Shown one piece after another: positions 8,078-17,697 of a DNA stretch of 64,000 nt (position 1 is its first letter; each line of letters starts with the position of its first letter). Both the position numbers and the translations under genes were made by a program. The stretch comes from an uncultured Hungatella sp. (GTDB lineage Bacteria; Bacillota; Clostridia; Lachnospirales; Lachnospiraceae), in contig CAJUEJ010000014.1 of NCBI GenBank assembly GCA_910585435.1, forward strand, positions 1 to 64,000. Reading direction: 5' to 3'. The notes beneath the pieces were generated by a model that searched no databases, was not told the origin of the DNA, and saw only the letters and a list, made by a program, of their open reading frames with translations.

Positions 8078-11000
8078 TTACTTCTTTTCCACAGCTAAAG
8101 CAACATTTTCACCGTTAATATTCCATTCTTTTTCGTAGCCTTTCAGCTGCTGGGTATAAATAGCCTCTGCCAGTACCTCCCCTTTGATTTCATCCCCGTG
8201 CTTTTGCATCAGGCCGGAAATCCTGTCATTGCCCTTTACATAGACGTCAATATGGTCTGTCACCTCAAAACCGGCTTCTTTCCGCATGGTCTGGATCTTG
8301 CTGACCAGCTCCCTCACAAAGCCCTCCTCTATCAGCTCCTCCGTCAGGTTGGTATCCAGCACCACGGTCATCACCTGATCCGCCTCTGACACATACCCTT
8401 CCTTCTGAACCATATCGATGAGAAGATCTTCCTCTGTCAGAACCACTTCTGTCCCGTCAAAATCAAATTTCAGGCTTCCTGTAGCCTTTAACGTATCCAT
8501 GGCCTGATTTCCGTCAAGCTCTGTCAGAGCCTTCCGGATATTGTTCAGCTGCTTGCCGTACCTGGGCCCTACGGTCTTTAACTGAGGTTTAAACGTATAG
8601 GTGGTAAACTCCCTGACATCATCCGTAAATATAACGCTCTTTACATTCAGCTCGTCCTCGATGATCTCCACATAAAATGCAGATAAACCGGCCGGCGCTT
8701 TCACAAACATTCTTCCCACAGGCTGACGGTTCTTGATGGCAGCCGTATTTCTGGCGGCACGCCCCATGATAACAACCTTTAAAACCTCATCCATGTCTGC
8801 TTCCAGCTTCCTGTCAATGTACTCTTCCCAAACCTTTGGGAAATCACACAGGTGAACGCTTTCCGGCGCTGACGGATCAATCTTGCATACCAGGTTTCGG
8901 TAAATCTTTTCCGACATAAACGGAATCATAGGCGCAGCTGCCTTGGCCGTAGTCACAAGAGCCGTATACAGAGTCATATATGCATTGATCTTATCCTGCT
9001 CCATTCCCTTGGCCCAGAAGCGTTCCCTGCTTCTTCTCACATACCAGTTGCTTAAGTCATCCACAAAATCCTGAAGCGCTCTGGCAGCCTCTGGAATCCG
9101 GTAATCATTCAGATTGTCATCCACTGCCTTTACCATGGAATTTAACTTGGACAGAATCCACTTATCCATAACGGAAAGCTTTTCATACTCCAGCGTATAG
9201 GAAGAAGCATCAAAATCATCAATGTTGGCATACAGTACGAAGAATGCATAGGTGTTCCACAGGGTTCCCATAAATTTTCTCTGGAACTCCTGCACAGCCC
9301 TGCCATGGAAACGGTTAGGCAACCAGGGGGCGCTGTTGATATAGAAATACCAGCGGATAGCATCTGCGCCATAGGTAGCCAGCGCGTCAAAGGGGTCAAC
9401 CGCATTTCCTTTAGACTTGCTCATCTTCTGCCCGTTCTCATCCTGTACATGGCCCATGACAATCACATTTTTATATGGAGCCTTGTTAAACAGAAGGGTG
9501 GAAATCGCCAGCAGAGAGTAAAACCACCCTCTGGTCTGATCCACAGCCTCGGAGATAAAATCTGCCGGGAACTGCTGCTCAAACAATTCCTGATTCTCAA
9601 AGGGATAATGATGCTGGGCAAAAGGCATGGCCCCTGAGTCAAACCAGCAGTCGATCACCTCCGGCACCCGCTTCATCTCCTTGCCGCACTTGGGACACCG
9701 GATGGTCACCTGATCGATAAAGGGACGGTGCAACTCAATATCCTCCGGACAGTTGGAGGACATGGATTTTAATTCTTCGATGCTTCCCACCGAATGCTGG
9801 TGGCCGCATGAACACTCCCACACATTGAGAGGCGTGCCCCAGTATCGGTTCCGGCTGATTCCCCAGTCCTGCACATTCTCCAGCCAGTCTCCGAAACGGC
9901 CCTTGCCGATACTCTCCGGAATCCAGTTGATGGTATTGTTGTTGCGGATCAAATCCTCCTTCACCGCTGTCATCTTGATGAACCAGGACTCTCTCGCATA
10001 ATAGATCAAAGGCGTGTCGCATCTCCAGCAGTGTGGATAGCTGTGTTCAAACACAGGCGCCGCAAACAAAAGCCCCTTCTCATCCAGATCCTTCAGAATC
10101 AGAGGATCTGCTTTCTTAACAAATGTTCCCGCAAAGGGAGCGTCCTCTGTCATATCTCCCTTGGCATCTACCATCTGGACAAAGGGAAGGTCATACTTTC
10201 TCCCTACCTTGGAGTCATCCTCACCGAAAGCCGGGGCAATGTGTACCACGCCGGTACCGTCTGTCAGAGTAACATAGGTGTCGCAAGTGACAAAATGACC
10301 TTTTTTCTTCTGCTTTTCGGCCACTTTCCCGGCACACTCATACAGGGGTTCATACTCTTTATATTCCAGCTCAGTGCCCTTGTATGTCTCTACAACCTTA
10401 TAGGCAGCCACTCCCTTCTCCGGATCCGCCAGTTTCCCAAGGACCGTATCCAAAAGGGCCTCCGCCATATAGTAGGTATTGCCATCCCCTGCCTTTACCT
10501 TAGCATACGTTTCATTGGGATTGACGCACAGGGCCACATTGCTGGGAAGGGTCCACGGCGTGGTGGTCCATGCCAGAATATAAGCGTCCTCCCCTTTTAC
10601 CTTAAACCGCACTACTGCGGATCTTTCTTTTACATCCTTATATCCCTGAGCCACCTCATGGCTGGACAGGGGGGTACCACAGCGGGGGCAGTACGGTACA
10701 ATCTTAAATCCCTTATACAGAAGGCCCTTCTCCCATATTTTCTTTAATGCCCACCATTCGGACTCGATATAATCGTTGTGGTATGTCACATAGGGATCGT
10801 CCATATCCGCCCAGAAACCAACCGTAGAAGAAAAGTCCTCCCACATTCCCTTATATTTCCAGACGCTCTCCTTACAATGTCCGATGAAAGGCTCCAGTCC
10901 GTACTGCTCGATCTGTTCCTTCCCGTCCAGCCCCAGCATCTTCTCCACTTCCAGCTCCACCGGAAGCCCGTGAGTATCCCATCCGGCCTTTCTGGGAACC

Positions 11001-11239
11001 TTATAGCCTTTCATGGTCCTGTATCTGGGGATCATGTCTTTGATTACCCTGGTCAGTACATGGCCGATATGAGGCTTGCCGTTGGCGGTAGGCGGACCAT
11101 CATAAAACATATAGGTAGGACAATCCTTTCTGTCCTCTATGCTCTTTTGGAAAATGTCTTGTTCCTTCCAGAACTTCTCCACTTCCTTTTCCCGCTCCAC
11201 AAACTTAAGATCTGTGGACACTTTGTCATACTTTGACAT
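8078..11239 (-). CDS. ileS: Isoleucyl-tRNA synthetase (IleS2-like)
   Basis: 1053 aa class I aminoacyl-tRNA synthetase. HIGH motif in PPTANGKPHIGHVLTR, editing-domain block in the middle third, KMSKS motif as GQKMSKSKGNAVDP, anticodon-binding helices with DDLSNWYVRRSRERFW. The sequence style (AGWDTHGLPVELEVEKMLG and a long C-terminal domain) is that of the IleS2 branch, which in other bacteria is associated with reduced sensitivity to mupirocin; that property is inferred. AACGGAGGTTAAATC precedes the ATG. A complete T-box leader with ATC specifier and a consensus promoter lies upstream, so expression responds to uncharged tRNA-Ile. Confidence 0.97.
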   Translation of the reverse strand: MSKYDKVSTDLKFVEREKEVEKFWKEQDIFQKSIEDRKDCPTYMFYDGPPTANGKPHIGHVLTRVIKDMIPRYRTMKGYKVPRKAGWDTHGLPVELEVEKMLGLDGKEQIEQYGLEPFIGHCKESVWKYKGMWEDFSSTVGFWADMDDPYVTYHNDYIESEWWALKKIWEKGLLYKGFKIVPYCPRCGTPLSSHEVAQGYKDVKERSAVVRFKVKGEDAYILAWTTTPWTLPSNVALCVNPNETYAKVKAGDGNTYYMAEALLDTVLGKLADPEKGVAAYKVVETYKGTELEYKEYEPLYECAGKVAEKQKKKGHFVTCDTYVTLTDGTGVVHIAPAFGEDDSKVGRKYDLPFVQMVDAKGDMTEDAPFAGTFVKKADPLILKDLDEKGLLFAAPVFEHSYPHCWRCDTPLIYYARESWFIKMTAVKEDLIRNNNTINWIPESIGKGRFGDWLENVQDWGISRNRYWGTPLNVWECSCGHQHSVGSIEELKSMSSNCPEDIELHRPFIDQVTIRCPKCGKEMKRVPEVIDCWFDSGAMPFAQHHYPFENQELFEQQFPADFISEAVDQTRGWFYSLLAISTLLFNKAPYKNVIVMGHVQDENGQKMSKSKGNAVDPFDALATYGADAIRWYFYINSAPWLPNRFHGRAVQEFQRKFMGTLWNTYAFFVLYANIDDFDASSYTLEYEKLSVMDKWILSKLNSMVKAVDDNLNDYRIPEAARALQDFVDDLSNWYVRRSRERFWAKGMEQDKINAYMTLYTALVTTAKAAAPMIPFMSEKIYRNLVCKIDPSAPESVHLCDFPKVWEEYIDRKLEADMDEVLKVVIMGRAARNTAAIKNRQPVGRMFVKAPAGLSAFYVEIIEDELNVKSVIFTDDVREFTTYTFKPQLKTVGPRYGKQLNNIRKALTELDGNQAMDTLKATGSLKFDFDGTEVVLTEEDLLIDMVQKEGYVSEADQVMTVVLDTNLTEELIEEGFVRELVSKIQTMRKEAGFEVTDHIDVYVKGNDRISGLMQKHGDEIKGEVLAEAIYTQQLKGYEKEWNINGENVALAVEKK

Positions 11240-11348
11240 GATTTAACCTCCGTTCTCTGATATGTGTCTCCCGGGACGCAACTTCCCATAAAATACAAAA
11301 GTGCGTATTCCCCGGAGGGTTTTTGTTCTACAGGACGCATTTTCTTAT

Positions 11349-11613
11349 AGAACAAAACAGCGGCCTTTCATCCTGTAATCAGGACGAAGACCGCTTCGCT
11401 GTACCACCTATTACATCATACTATCATATGCGTTCCCTGTAACGGCGGAATACCGGCACAGCCTACAAACTCCTCTGACCTGCAAATCCTCAGAGGTCAG
11501 AAATCCTTCAGCCTGCAACTCCGGAGTGATATTCATCTTCTGTGTTACCAATACCAGGCTTCCACCCTCCCTGGCTCTCTGTAATCTTCCACACAGGATT
11601 ACTGTCTCCATCT
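11349..11613 (-). promoter_or_regulatory. T-box riboswitch, isoleucine specific, upstream of ileS
   Basis: Minus-strand leader. Stem I begins near 11612 with the GACAGTAA element; the specifier region reads GAATATCACTCCGGAG, giving ATC (Ile). The T-box core GGTGGTACAGCG lies at 11397-11408. It is followed by the terminator AGCGGTCTTCGTCCTG / CAGGATGAAAGGCCGCT (about 11357-11396) and TGTTTTGTTCT. The 5' part of the terminator stem is adjacent to the T-box bulge, so an antiterminator can compete. A further 10-bp hairpin (TTTTGTTCTA / TAGAACAAAA) follows before the ileS start. Confidence 0.9.
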
Positions 11614-11636
11614 AAGTTTTTATAAAAACATAATTT

Positions 11637-11665
11637 ATTATAGTGACACACATCTTACTTGTCAA
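11637..11665 (-). promoter_or_regulatory. SigA promoter of ileS
   Basis: Exact consensus on the minus strand: TTGACA at 11660-11665, 17-bp spacer, TATAAT at 11637-11642. The -35 box begins five bases past the stop of the upstream chemoreceptor gene, and the start site falls just before T-box stem I. Confidence 0.92.
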
Positions 11666-11669
11666 GTCT

Positions 11670-13322
11670 CTATGCATTAAACTTAAACTTCCCGATAAGG
11701 CCTTTAAGCACCTGTGCCTGCCCTGCCAGCTGCTGGCTGGCTGCCGCACTCTCCTCTGATGTGGCGGAGTTAGACTGGATAACAGTGGAAATCTGAGTAA
11801 TGCTCTCCTTAATATGATTAATAGCAACCTCCTGTTCCTGGGAAGCCTCAGAAATCACCTTGATTTCTTCAGTCACCTTTCCGGCCCCGCTTACTACCTC
11901 CTGCAGGGAATCCTGAGTAAGAACCGTAAGCTTGGAACCTGTAGCTACCATATTGAGCGTTCTCTCAATCAGCTGAGACGTATCCTTAACTGCCTCCGCA
12001 CTCTTGGCTGCCAGATTTCTAACTTCATCTGCTACAACTGCGAAACCTTTACCTGCGCTGCCTGCCCTTGCCGCTTCTACTGCAGCATTTAATGCAAGAA
12101 TATTGGTCTGGAACGCAATATCATCAATAGTCTTAATAATATGCTGAATCTCGTCGGAGCAATCACTGATCTGCTTCATGGCGTCTGCCATCTCCTGCAT
12201 CTGTCCGTTGCAAACCGTGATTCTCTCTCCCACCAGATCGGCCTGCTGAGTGGTAACACGTGCGCTTTCGGCATTGCTGTTGATCTGGTCACTGATCTGT
12301 TCAATCATATGGCTCAGATTATCTATCTCTGATGCCTGCTCCGTCGCCCCCTGAGCCAGATTCTGTGCACCGTCAGCCACCTGGTTGGCTCCGGCATCTA
12401 CCTGGCTGGATGAGGAATGAATCTGTGCCATAGTCTGGCTCTGTTCACGCCCAATGGTCTCAATAGCTTTCTGAATCTGAACAAAATCACCGATATATTC
12501 GATATTACTTTGTCTTGTCAGATCTCCGGCCGCCATATCATTTAAGATATTTGTAATATCAGAAATGTATAGATTCAGATTCTCTACAGAAGTATTCAAA
12601 CTGTCTGCCAGTACCCCAATCTCGTTGGAACTTTTTACGTCAATATGGAAATCCAGTTTTCCTTCTGACAGACCTTTACTGGTTTGAATCACTGTCTGAA
12701 TCGGAGCGATAATTCCCTTGAGCACATAAATAACAAGAAGTACACATACCCCCAGAACCACCAGCATACAGCAGGCAAAGAAAATCTCGATTGCAATAAC
12801 AGCGCCGTTCAGTTTTTCCTGGCTATCATCCAGATTCTCCTGAGTCAAAACAGAAACCTTATCCAAAAGTTCTACCAGCTGCACCACGTTAGCCTTTGTA
12901 ACAGTCTGGTACATTTCTTTTGCTGCCTCAGGATCTGTCTCATTCAGATTAAGAATCGTCTGTGCCGATTCATGGATTGCCTGATGAATAGGCTTCATTT
13001 CATCCATAAGCCGCAAAATTGTCTGATCCTCAATCTCCGAATTATCCTCATAAAGCCACTTGCCCAATACACAAGTCCGATAATCTGTGCTTCCGGTAAA
13101 TTCCGTCCCCAGAGTTACTGAGGAACACAGATTCTCTACCCAGCTATAATGAGCCTTTTCCGCAGTTAATACCAATGCATTGGTTTCTGATTGATGTTTT
13201 GTATTTGCACTGAACCTTGTAATATTCTTCATCCCACTTACAGTCATGATTACAGTTGTAATCACAACCAGAAATATAAGCGCAACACGTATCAGTACTT
13301 CCTGTTTGATACTCTTCTTCAT
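11670..13322 (-). CDS. Methyl-accepting chemotaxis protein with extracellular CZB-like sensor
   Basis: 550 aa. TM1 ~8-29, an extracellular domain ~30-172, TM2 ~173-198, HAMP, then the MCP signalling domain with the hairpin tip IDDIAFQTNILALNAAVEAA and flanking methylation helices. The extracellular domain carries the chemoreceptor zinc-binding pattern: His58 and Trp61 (HYSW), Cys84 in CVLGKW, and His113/His117 (HQAIH). CZB domains are usually cytoplasmic, so the location outside the membrane is unusual. The start at 13322 follows GGAGGAAAAC; an upstream ATG at 13379 lacks a ribosome-binding site. No SigD promoter is visible directly upstream; it follows the other receptor gene by 154 bp with a hairpin between. 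Confidence 0.9.
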   Translation of the reverse strand: MKKSIKQEVLIRVALIFLVVITTVIMTVSGMKNITRFSANTKHQSETNALVLTAEKAHYSWVENLCSSVTLGTEFTGSTDYRTCVLGKWLYEDNSEIEDQTILRLMDEMKPIHQAIHESAQTILNLNETDPEAAKEMYQTVTKANVVQLVELLDKVSVLTQENLDDSQEKLNGAVIAIEIFFACCMLVVLGVCVLLVIYVLKGIIAPIQTVIQTSKGLSEGKLDFHIDVKSSNEIGVLADSLNTSVENLNLYISDITNILNDMAAGDLTRQSNIEYIGDFVQIQKAIETIGREQSQTMAQIHSSSSQVDAGANQVADGAQNLAQGATEQASEIDNLSHMIEQISDQINSNAESARVTTQQADLVGERITVCNGQMQEMADAMKQISDCSDEIQHIIKTIDDIAFQTNILALNAAVEAARAGSAGKGFAVVADEVRNLAAKSAEAVKDTSQLIERTLNMVATGSKLTVLTQDSLQEVVSGAGKVTEEIKVISEASQEQEVAINHIKESITQISTVIQSNSATSEESAAASQQLAGQAQVLKGLIGKFKFNA

Positions 13323-13407
13323 GTTTTCCTCCATTCCGCACATGTTTATAATATTACATGCTCTCTTTACCGGATACATATTTCTTATTACAGATAAATA
13401 AGTGCCT

Positions 13408-13439
13408 CTATGCAGAAAGAGATTCCTCTTTCCGCATAG
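13408..13439 (-). terminator. Hairpin between the two chemoreceptor genes
   Basis: Minus-strand stem CTATGCGGAAAGAG / CTCTTTCTGCATAG with loop GAAT (one G-T pair), about 37 bases after the stop of the upstream receptor gene. The following sequence (AGGCACTTATTTATC) is only moderately T-rich, so termination may be partial. Confidence 0.5.
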
Positions 13440-13476
13440 TGGCGCTGCAATTCAAAACAATACTTCAGGGAATCTA

Positions 13477-15273
13477 CTAATATTTTTCTCCACCATAAGA
13501 CATAGCCATCTGTATTTCATCAGATGAATAGGACGGACTCTTCTGCTCGTAACGCGGTGCAGCAGCAGAAACAACACCCGCCGGACTTCCGCCTTCCAGT
13601 TTGAAGCCTCTTACCAGATCCTTCATAATCTGAGCCTGGCTGGACAATTCCTCGCTGGCCGCAGCACTCTGCTCTGCTGTCGCGGAGTTGGTCTGGACTA
13701 CGCTGGAAATCTGATCGATACCAACTGTAATCTGAGTAATCGCCTCTGCCTGCTCCTGAGATGCCTTTGCTATGGAATCCATCATCGTTGTAGCTTCCTG
13801 GATTCCGGACATAACCTTCTCCAAAGATTTTGCAGTCTCATCTGCAATCTTCTTGCCGTTGTCTACCGCGTGGAGAGAATTCTCAATCAATACCGCCGTA
13901 TTCTTGGAAGCATCTGCACTCTTGGCCGCCAGGTTGCGAACCTCGTCAGCTACTACGGCAAATCCCTTGCCTGCCGCGCCGGCTCTTGCTGCCTCAACAG
14001 CAGCATTCAATGCAAGAATATTGGTCTGGAATGCAATATCCTCAATCGTCTTAATAATCTTGCCGATTTCATCGGAAGAATTGCTGATATCCGACATAGC
14101 AGAAAGCATATCCTGCATTCTGCGGTTGCTCTCGCCTGCCTCCTCGCCGACTTCCACAGATTTCCTGCTGGCCTCCTGAGCTCCTTCCGCATTGCGGTTG
14201 ATATGTCCGGAAATCTCATTAATAGAAGCAGCAAGTTCCTCTACTGAAGAAGCCTGCTCTGTTGCACCCTGTGACAAAGCCTGTGCGCCGGAAGATACCT
14301 GATCAGAACCGGAAGACACCTGCTCTGCAGACTGATTCAAGGTAGTCATAGTAGTATTCAGACTATTCTTAATTCCCTTCATAGCCTCAAGAATTTTCTG
14401 ATAATCGCCTATGTACATGCTTCTGTCATTGGATCTGACAGCGAAATCCTTGCCAGCCATGGCAGTAAGCACGTTCTCAATGTCTTTGATAATGGCCTCT
14501 ACTCCGGTAGTCACCGCATGCATGCTCCTGGCCATAGAACCAAACTCATCATCAGATTGATAATCAACTGCAACAGAAAGATTTCCTTTTACCACTTCTC
14601 TCATAGCCTCTTCAATCTTTCTGACAGGAACCAGAATATTCTTAGCAAGAGCAAGAGCAATAAAAATAGTAAGAACAAATGCAATCACAGCAACTACAAC
14701 GGCTATTGCATTATAAATATTCAGCATCTGCATAGCGTTATCATAGGATTCCCTGCTTCCTGCAGTTATCGCATCAACTGCATTGCCAAGAATCGTGCCG
14801 CACTCTTCTATTCTGGGAGTGTACTCGGTCAGCATAAGCACTCTTGCTTCCTCGTCAGACTCAGGTGTAGCAGCTTTTGCAAGTTCTCCCACCCGCAGTC
14901 TTGTATCTTTGTTCTCTGCCATTCTGCTCTCAAATTCCCTCAGCAGAGACGTATCTCCTGTATAGTTGTTGTAGAGCCACTGAAGCTCCTCAGTAACCTG
15001 ATTCATGTATTGGTTGGCACTGTCCACATACTGACCAGCTTCTGCACTGGTATCTGCCATAATTCCCAGCATCAGCTCCTTCATGGCACTCTGCTGGTAA
15101 TAGCGGATATCCTTCACATAATTAACAGCCTCAAAATCTGTCTCGTAAAATGTCTGATACCTGGATTTTGCTGTAGAAATTCCTAAGCTGGCAACAACCA
15201 CCGATACCAAAAATAATATCAGAATGGCACCAAATGATACTATAAATTTACTGTTGACCTTTAAATTTTTCAT
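13477..15273 (-). CDS. Methyl-accepting chemotaxis protein (4HB sensor)
   Basis: 598 aa. TM1 ~9-30, an extracellular helical domain ~31-185 (YQQSAMKELMLGIMAD, LRVGELAKAATPESDEEARV) typical of the four-helix-bundle MCP sensor, TM2 ~190-212 (AVVVAVIAFVLTIFIALALA), HAMP, and the signalling domain with IEDIAFQTNILALNAAVEAA. The C-terminus ends in a Ser/Tyr-rich tail after KGFAVVADEVRNLAA and the methylation helix. AGGAGGAGCGGCAA precedes the ATG. A SigD-like promoter at 15345-15371 is upstream, divergent from that of cheA. The ligand is unknown. Confidence 0.92.
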   Translation of the reverse strand: MKNLKVNSKFIVSFGAILILFLVSVVVASLGISTAKSRYQTFYETDFEAVNYVKDIRYYQQSAMKELMLGIMADTSAEAGQYVDSANQYMNQVTEELQWLYNNYTGDTSLLREFESRMAENKDTRLRVGELAKAATPESDEEARVLMLTEYTPRIEECGTILGNAVDAITAGSRESYDNAMQMLNIYNAIAVVVAVIAFVLTIFIALALAKNILVPVRKIEEAMREVVKGNLSVAVDYQSDDEFGSMARSMHAVTTGVEAIIKDIENVLTAMAGKDFAVRSNDRSMYIGDYQKILEAMKGIKNSLNTTMTTLNQSAEQVSSGSDQVSSGAQALSQGATEQASSVEELAASINEISGHINRNAEGAQEASRKSVEVGEEAGESNRRMQDMLSAMSDISNSSDEIGKIIKTIEDIAFQTNILALNAAVEAARAGAAGKGFAVVADEVRNLAAKSADASKNTAVLIENSLHAVDNGKKIADETAKSLEKVMSGIQEATTMMDSIAKASQEQAEAITQITVGIDQISSVVQTNSATAEQSAAASEELSSQAQIMKDLVRGFKLEGGSPAGVVSAAAPRYEQKSPSYSSDEIQMAMSYGGEKY

Positions 15274-15344
15274 TTGCCGCTCCTCCTTATGAGCCTTCTG
15301 TAAATTTTCAGACTGTTCTATACAGCCCGCATACTCTTTTATTT

Positions 15345-15371
15345 ATTTCGGCACATTTCAGGATTTAATAA
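15345..15371 (-). promoter_or_regulatory. SigD-like promoter of chemoreceptor gene
   Basis: Minus strand TTAT-N15-GCCGAAAT: the -10 differs from GCCGATAT at one base, and the spacer is the 15 bp expected for SigD. The weak -35 (TTAT rather than TAAA) is the same as in two flagellin promoters in this window. Confidence 0.6.
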
Positions 15372-15434
15372 TACTCTTAAAGATAAAAAAATAATATTAT
15401 TCTTAATTTTTTATTCTTTTATATGTCTAAACCC

Positions 15435-15461
15435 TTAACAAATCTTCATTTTCGCCGATAA
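15435..15461 (+). promoter_or_regulatory. SigD promoter of cheA operon
   Basis: CTTAA-N15-GCCGATAA, with a perfect sigma-28 -10 box (15454-15461) and TTAA at 15435-15438, about 90 bases before the cheA start. It is the clear candidate for driving cheA-cheW-cheR-cheB. Confidence 0.75.
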
Positions 15462-15553
15462 ATAACTCAGTATGTTATGGTCTGCCACGCTTTTTCGCCG
15501 CAGATTGTTTATTTTTCATGCAAAATATTTACAAGGATAGGTGGTGTAATAGA

Positions 15554-17677
15554 ATGGATAACGGTATGGACAGCAGTATATTAGATACATACCTCTTTGA
15601 AACAAATTCCCTTTTAGACCGACTGGACGAAATGCTGGTGGATGATGAAAAGGTAGGAGATTTTTCTTCTGATGATGTCAACGAAATTTTCCGAATCATG
15701 CATACCATCAAAGGTTCTTCGGCCATGATGGAGTTCGCTGCCATCGCAAGCGTTGCACATCATATAGAAGATTTATTCTTTTATATCCGTGATAAGGGAA
15801 TTGACTCTTTAAGTTCCCAGCACAAAAAAGAACTTTTTAACCTGATGTTCCGTTCTGAGGATTGCCTGCGCGGACAGGTGGAGAAAGTGGAACGGGGGGA
15901 GCCTTTAGATACGGACATGGATGAGTTTGCTGCTGAGATCAATAAATTCTTAAAGACTGTCAGCGGCGCAGAAGATGAGGCGTCTGCCGGACAGGCCGAA
16001 CCCCAGTCCAGCGCACCAGTTGAGGAGGCTCCGGTTGTTCCTGTGTCTTCTTCTATTCCTGATAACCTTCCTGAAGACAAAAAAGCTGTATGCTTTATCC
16101 ATGTATTTCTGGAAGACGGCATCGGAATGGAAAATTTAAGAGCTTATATGATTGTCAATGCAGTAAAAGAATGCGATTTGGATTTCCGTTATTACCCGGA
16201 AGGTATGGAGTCCGATTCCGCAACTGCGGCTGCCATCATTGAGGACGGATTTTATATGGCGTTTGAAGCTATGGAATCTGCTTCCAAAGCATCTGATATA
16301 TTAAGGACCCAGGGGCATATCCGCTCTTTTGAAGTGGTGGAGATCTCTGAGCCAGAACCGGCGCCTGCCCCTGTTCCTGCCCAACCATCTGACAGCAGCT
16401 CATCTGAAACTGCTGCCCATCCGGTTAAACCAGCTGCCAAGCCGGCTGCTTCGGCCAAACCGGCAACCAATGCCCCTGTTAAACAGAACTTAATAAGCGT
16501 CAGCCTGATGAAATTAGACAGCCTGCAGAATCTGGTAGGTGAGATTGTCATTACAGAGTCTATGGTTACTTCCTCTCCGGAATTAAATCAGCTAAGCAGA
16601 GATGCCTATGATAATTTTATGAAATCTGCTCGTCAGCTGCGCAAGCTTACAGATGATTTGCAGGATATCTCCATGTCTCTTCGGATGGTTCCTATCTCAG
16701 GCGTTTTCCAGAAGATGAGCCGAATTGTACGTGACATGAAGCAAAAACTAAATAAAGACGTGCGTCTTACCCTTATTGGTGAAGACACAGAAATCGATAA
16801 AACTATTGTGGACAGCATTCAGGATCCAATTATGCATATGGTTCGTAATGCCGTAGATCATGGAATTGAGGACGATCCGCAGGATCGTATCCGTGCTGGC
16901 AAAAGCGCCCAGGGTGAAGTAATCCTGTCTGCCTCCCACACCAGCAGCGAGGTGATCATTTCCATCACCGACGACGGCGCCGGTATGGATCCGGATAAAC
17001 TGCTGATGAAAGCCAGGGACAGAGGTCTTCTGGTAAAACCAGAGAATGAATATTCCAAAAAAGAGATATTAGGCTTCATCATGCTGCCGGGCTTTTCCAC
17101 CAACCAGGAAGTAACTGAATTCTCCGGCAGAGGCGTGGGAATGGACGTGGTTAAGAAAAACATTGAAGCAGTAGGTGGCGTGGTATCTGTTTCCAGTGAG
17201 CTTGGAAAGGGAAGTACCTTTACTATGAATATCCCTCTTACTATGGCCATCGTAGACGGCATGAGAGTGACTGTGGGAAATTCTATTTTCATTATTCCTA
17301 TTGCCAACATCCGCCAGTCCTTTAAGATTACTCCTGAAGAGATTCTTCACGATGAAAACGGATGCGAGATGGTAGAGCGTCTGGAAAGCTTCTATCCGGT
17401 GGTCCGCCTCCATCAGTTCTATGGTATTGATACGGCTATTGATACCCTTGACGCCGGTGTTCTCATGTGGGTAGAGGCCAGCGACCGTTCCTTCTGCATC
17501 TTTGTAGATGAACTGGTTGGCGAACAGCAAGCTGTTGTAAAACCGCTTCCTGCTTATTTGAACTGCTTTGATCTTAAAAATTCCGGTATTGCCGGCTGTA
17601 CTATCATGGGTGATGGAAACATCAGCATGATCCTGGACATTCCCAGCCTTCATACAGCGGCTCTGGAAAATATATAA
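15554..17677 (+). CDS. cheA: Chemotaxis histidine kinase CheA
   Basis: 707 aa with the full CheA order: P1/HPt (1-110) with the phosphorylated His50 in IMHTIKGSSAM; P2-like domain ~185-265; Pro/Ala-rich linker; P3 dimerisation helices from KLDSLQNLVGEIVI; P4 ATPase with MVRNAVDHGIE, DDGAGMD and GRGVGMDVVKKN; P5 CheW-like domain to the end. It phosphorylates CheY and CheB in the receptor array. The start at 15554 is set by AGGTGG nine bases upstream; an earlier start at 15518 has no ribosome-binding site. First gene of cheA-cheW-cheR-cheB under a SigD promoter. No cheY, cheC or cheD is in the window. Confidence 0.96.
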   Translation: MDNGMDSSILDTYLFETNSLLDRLDEMLVDDEKVGDFSSDDVNEIFRIMHTIKGSSAMMEFAAIASVAHHIEDLFFYIRDKGIDSLSSQHKKELFNLMFRSEDCLRGQVEKVERGEPLDTDMDEFAAEINKFLKTVSGAEDEASAGQAEPQSSAPVEEAPVVPVSSSIPDNLPEDKKAVCFIHVFLEDGIGMENLRAYMIVNAVKECDLDFRYYPEGMESDSATAAAIIEDGFYMAFEAMESASKASDILRTQGHIRSFEVVEISEPEPAPAPVPAQPSDSSSSETAAHPVKPAAKPAASAKPATNAPVKQNLISVSLMKLDSLQNLVGEIVITESMVTSSPELNQLSRDAYDNFMKSARQLRKLTDDLQDISMSLRMVPISGVFQKMSRIVRDMKQKLNKDVRLTLIGEDTEIDKTIVDSIQDPIMHMVRNAVDHGIEDDPQDRIRAGKSAQGEVILSASHTSSEVIISITDDGAGMDPDKLLMKARDRGLLVKPENEYSKKEILGFIMLPGFSTNQEVTEFSGRGVGMDVVKKNIEAVGGVVSVSSELGKGSTFTMNIPLTMAIVDGMRVTVGNSIFIIPIANIRQSFKITPEEILHDENGCEMVERLESFYPVVRLHQFYGIDTAIDTLDAGVLMWVEASDRSFCIFVDELVGEQQAVVKPLPAYLNCFDLKNSGIAGCTIMGDGNISMILDIPSLHTAALENI

Positions 17678-17697
17678 TAGAAAGGGAGGAATCAAAC

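Noticed and set aside
10031..10747. 238-codon plus-strand open frame
   Set aside because: It is wholly antisense to ileS, whose motifs are complete; no ribosome-binding site or recognisable protein family. The same applies to other long antisense frames, such as 14518-15186 and 15781-16122.
11411..11611. 66-codon minus-strand open frame
   Set aside because: The sequence is the T-box leader of ileS; its RNA elements explain it better than a protein.
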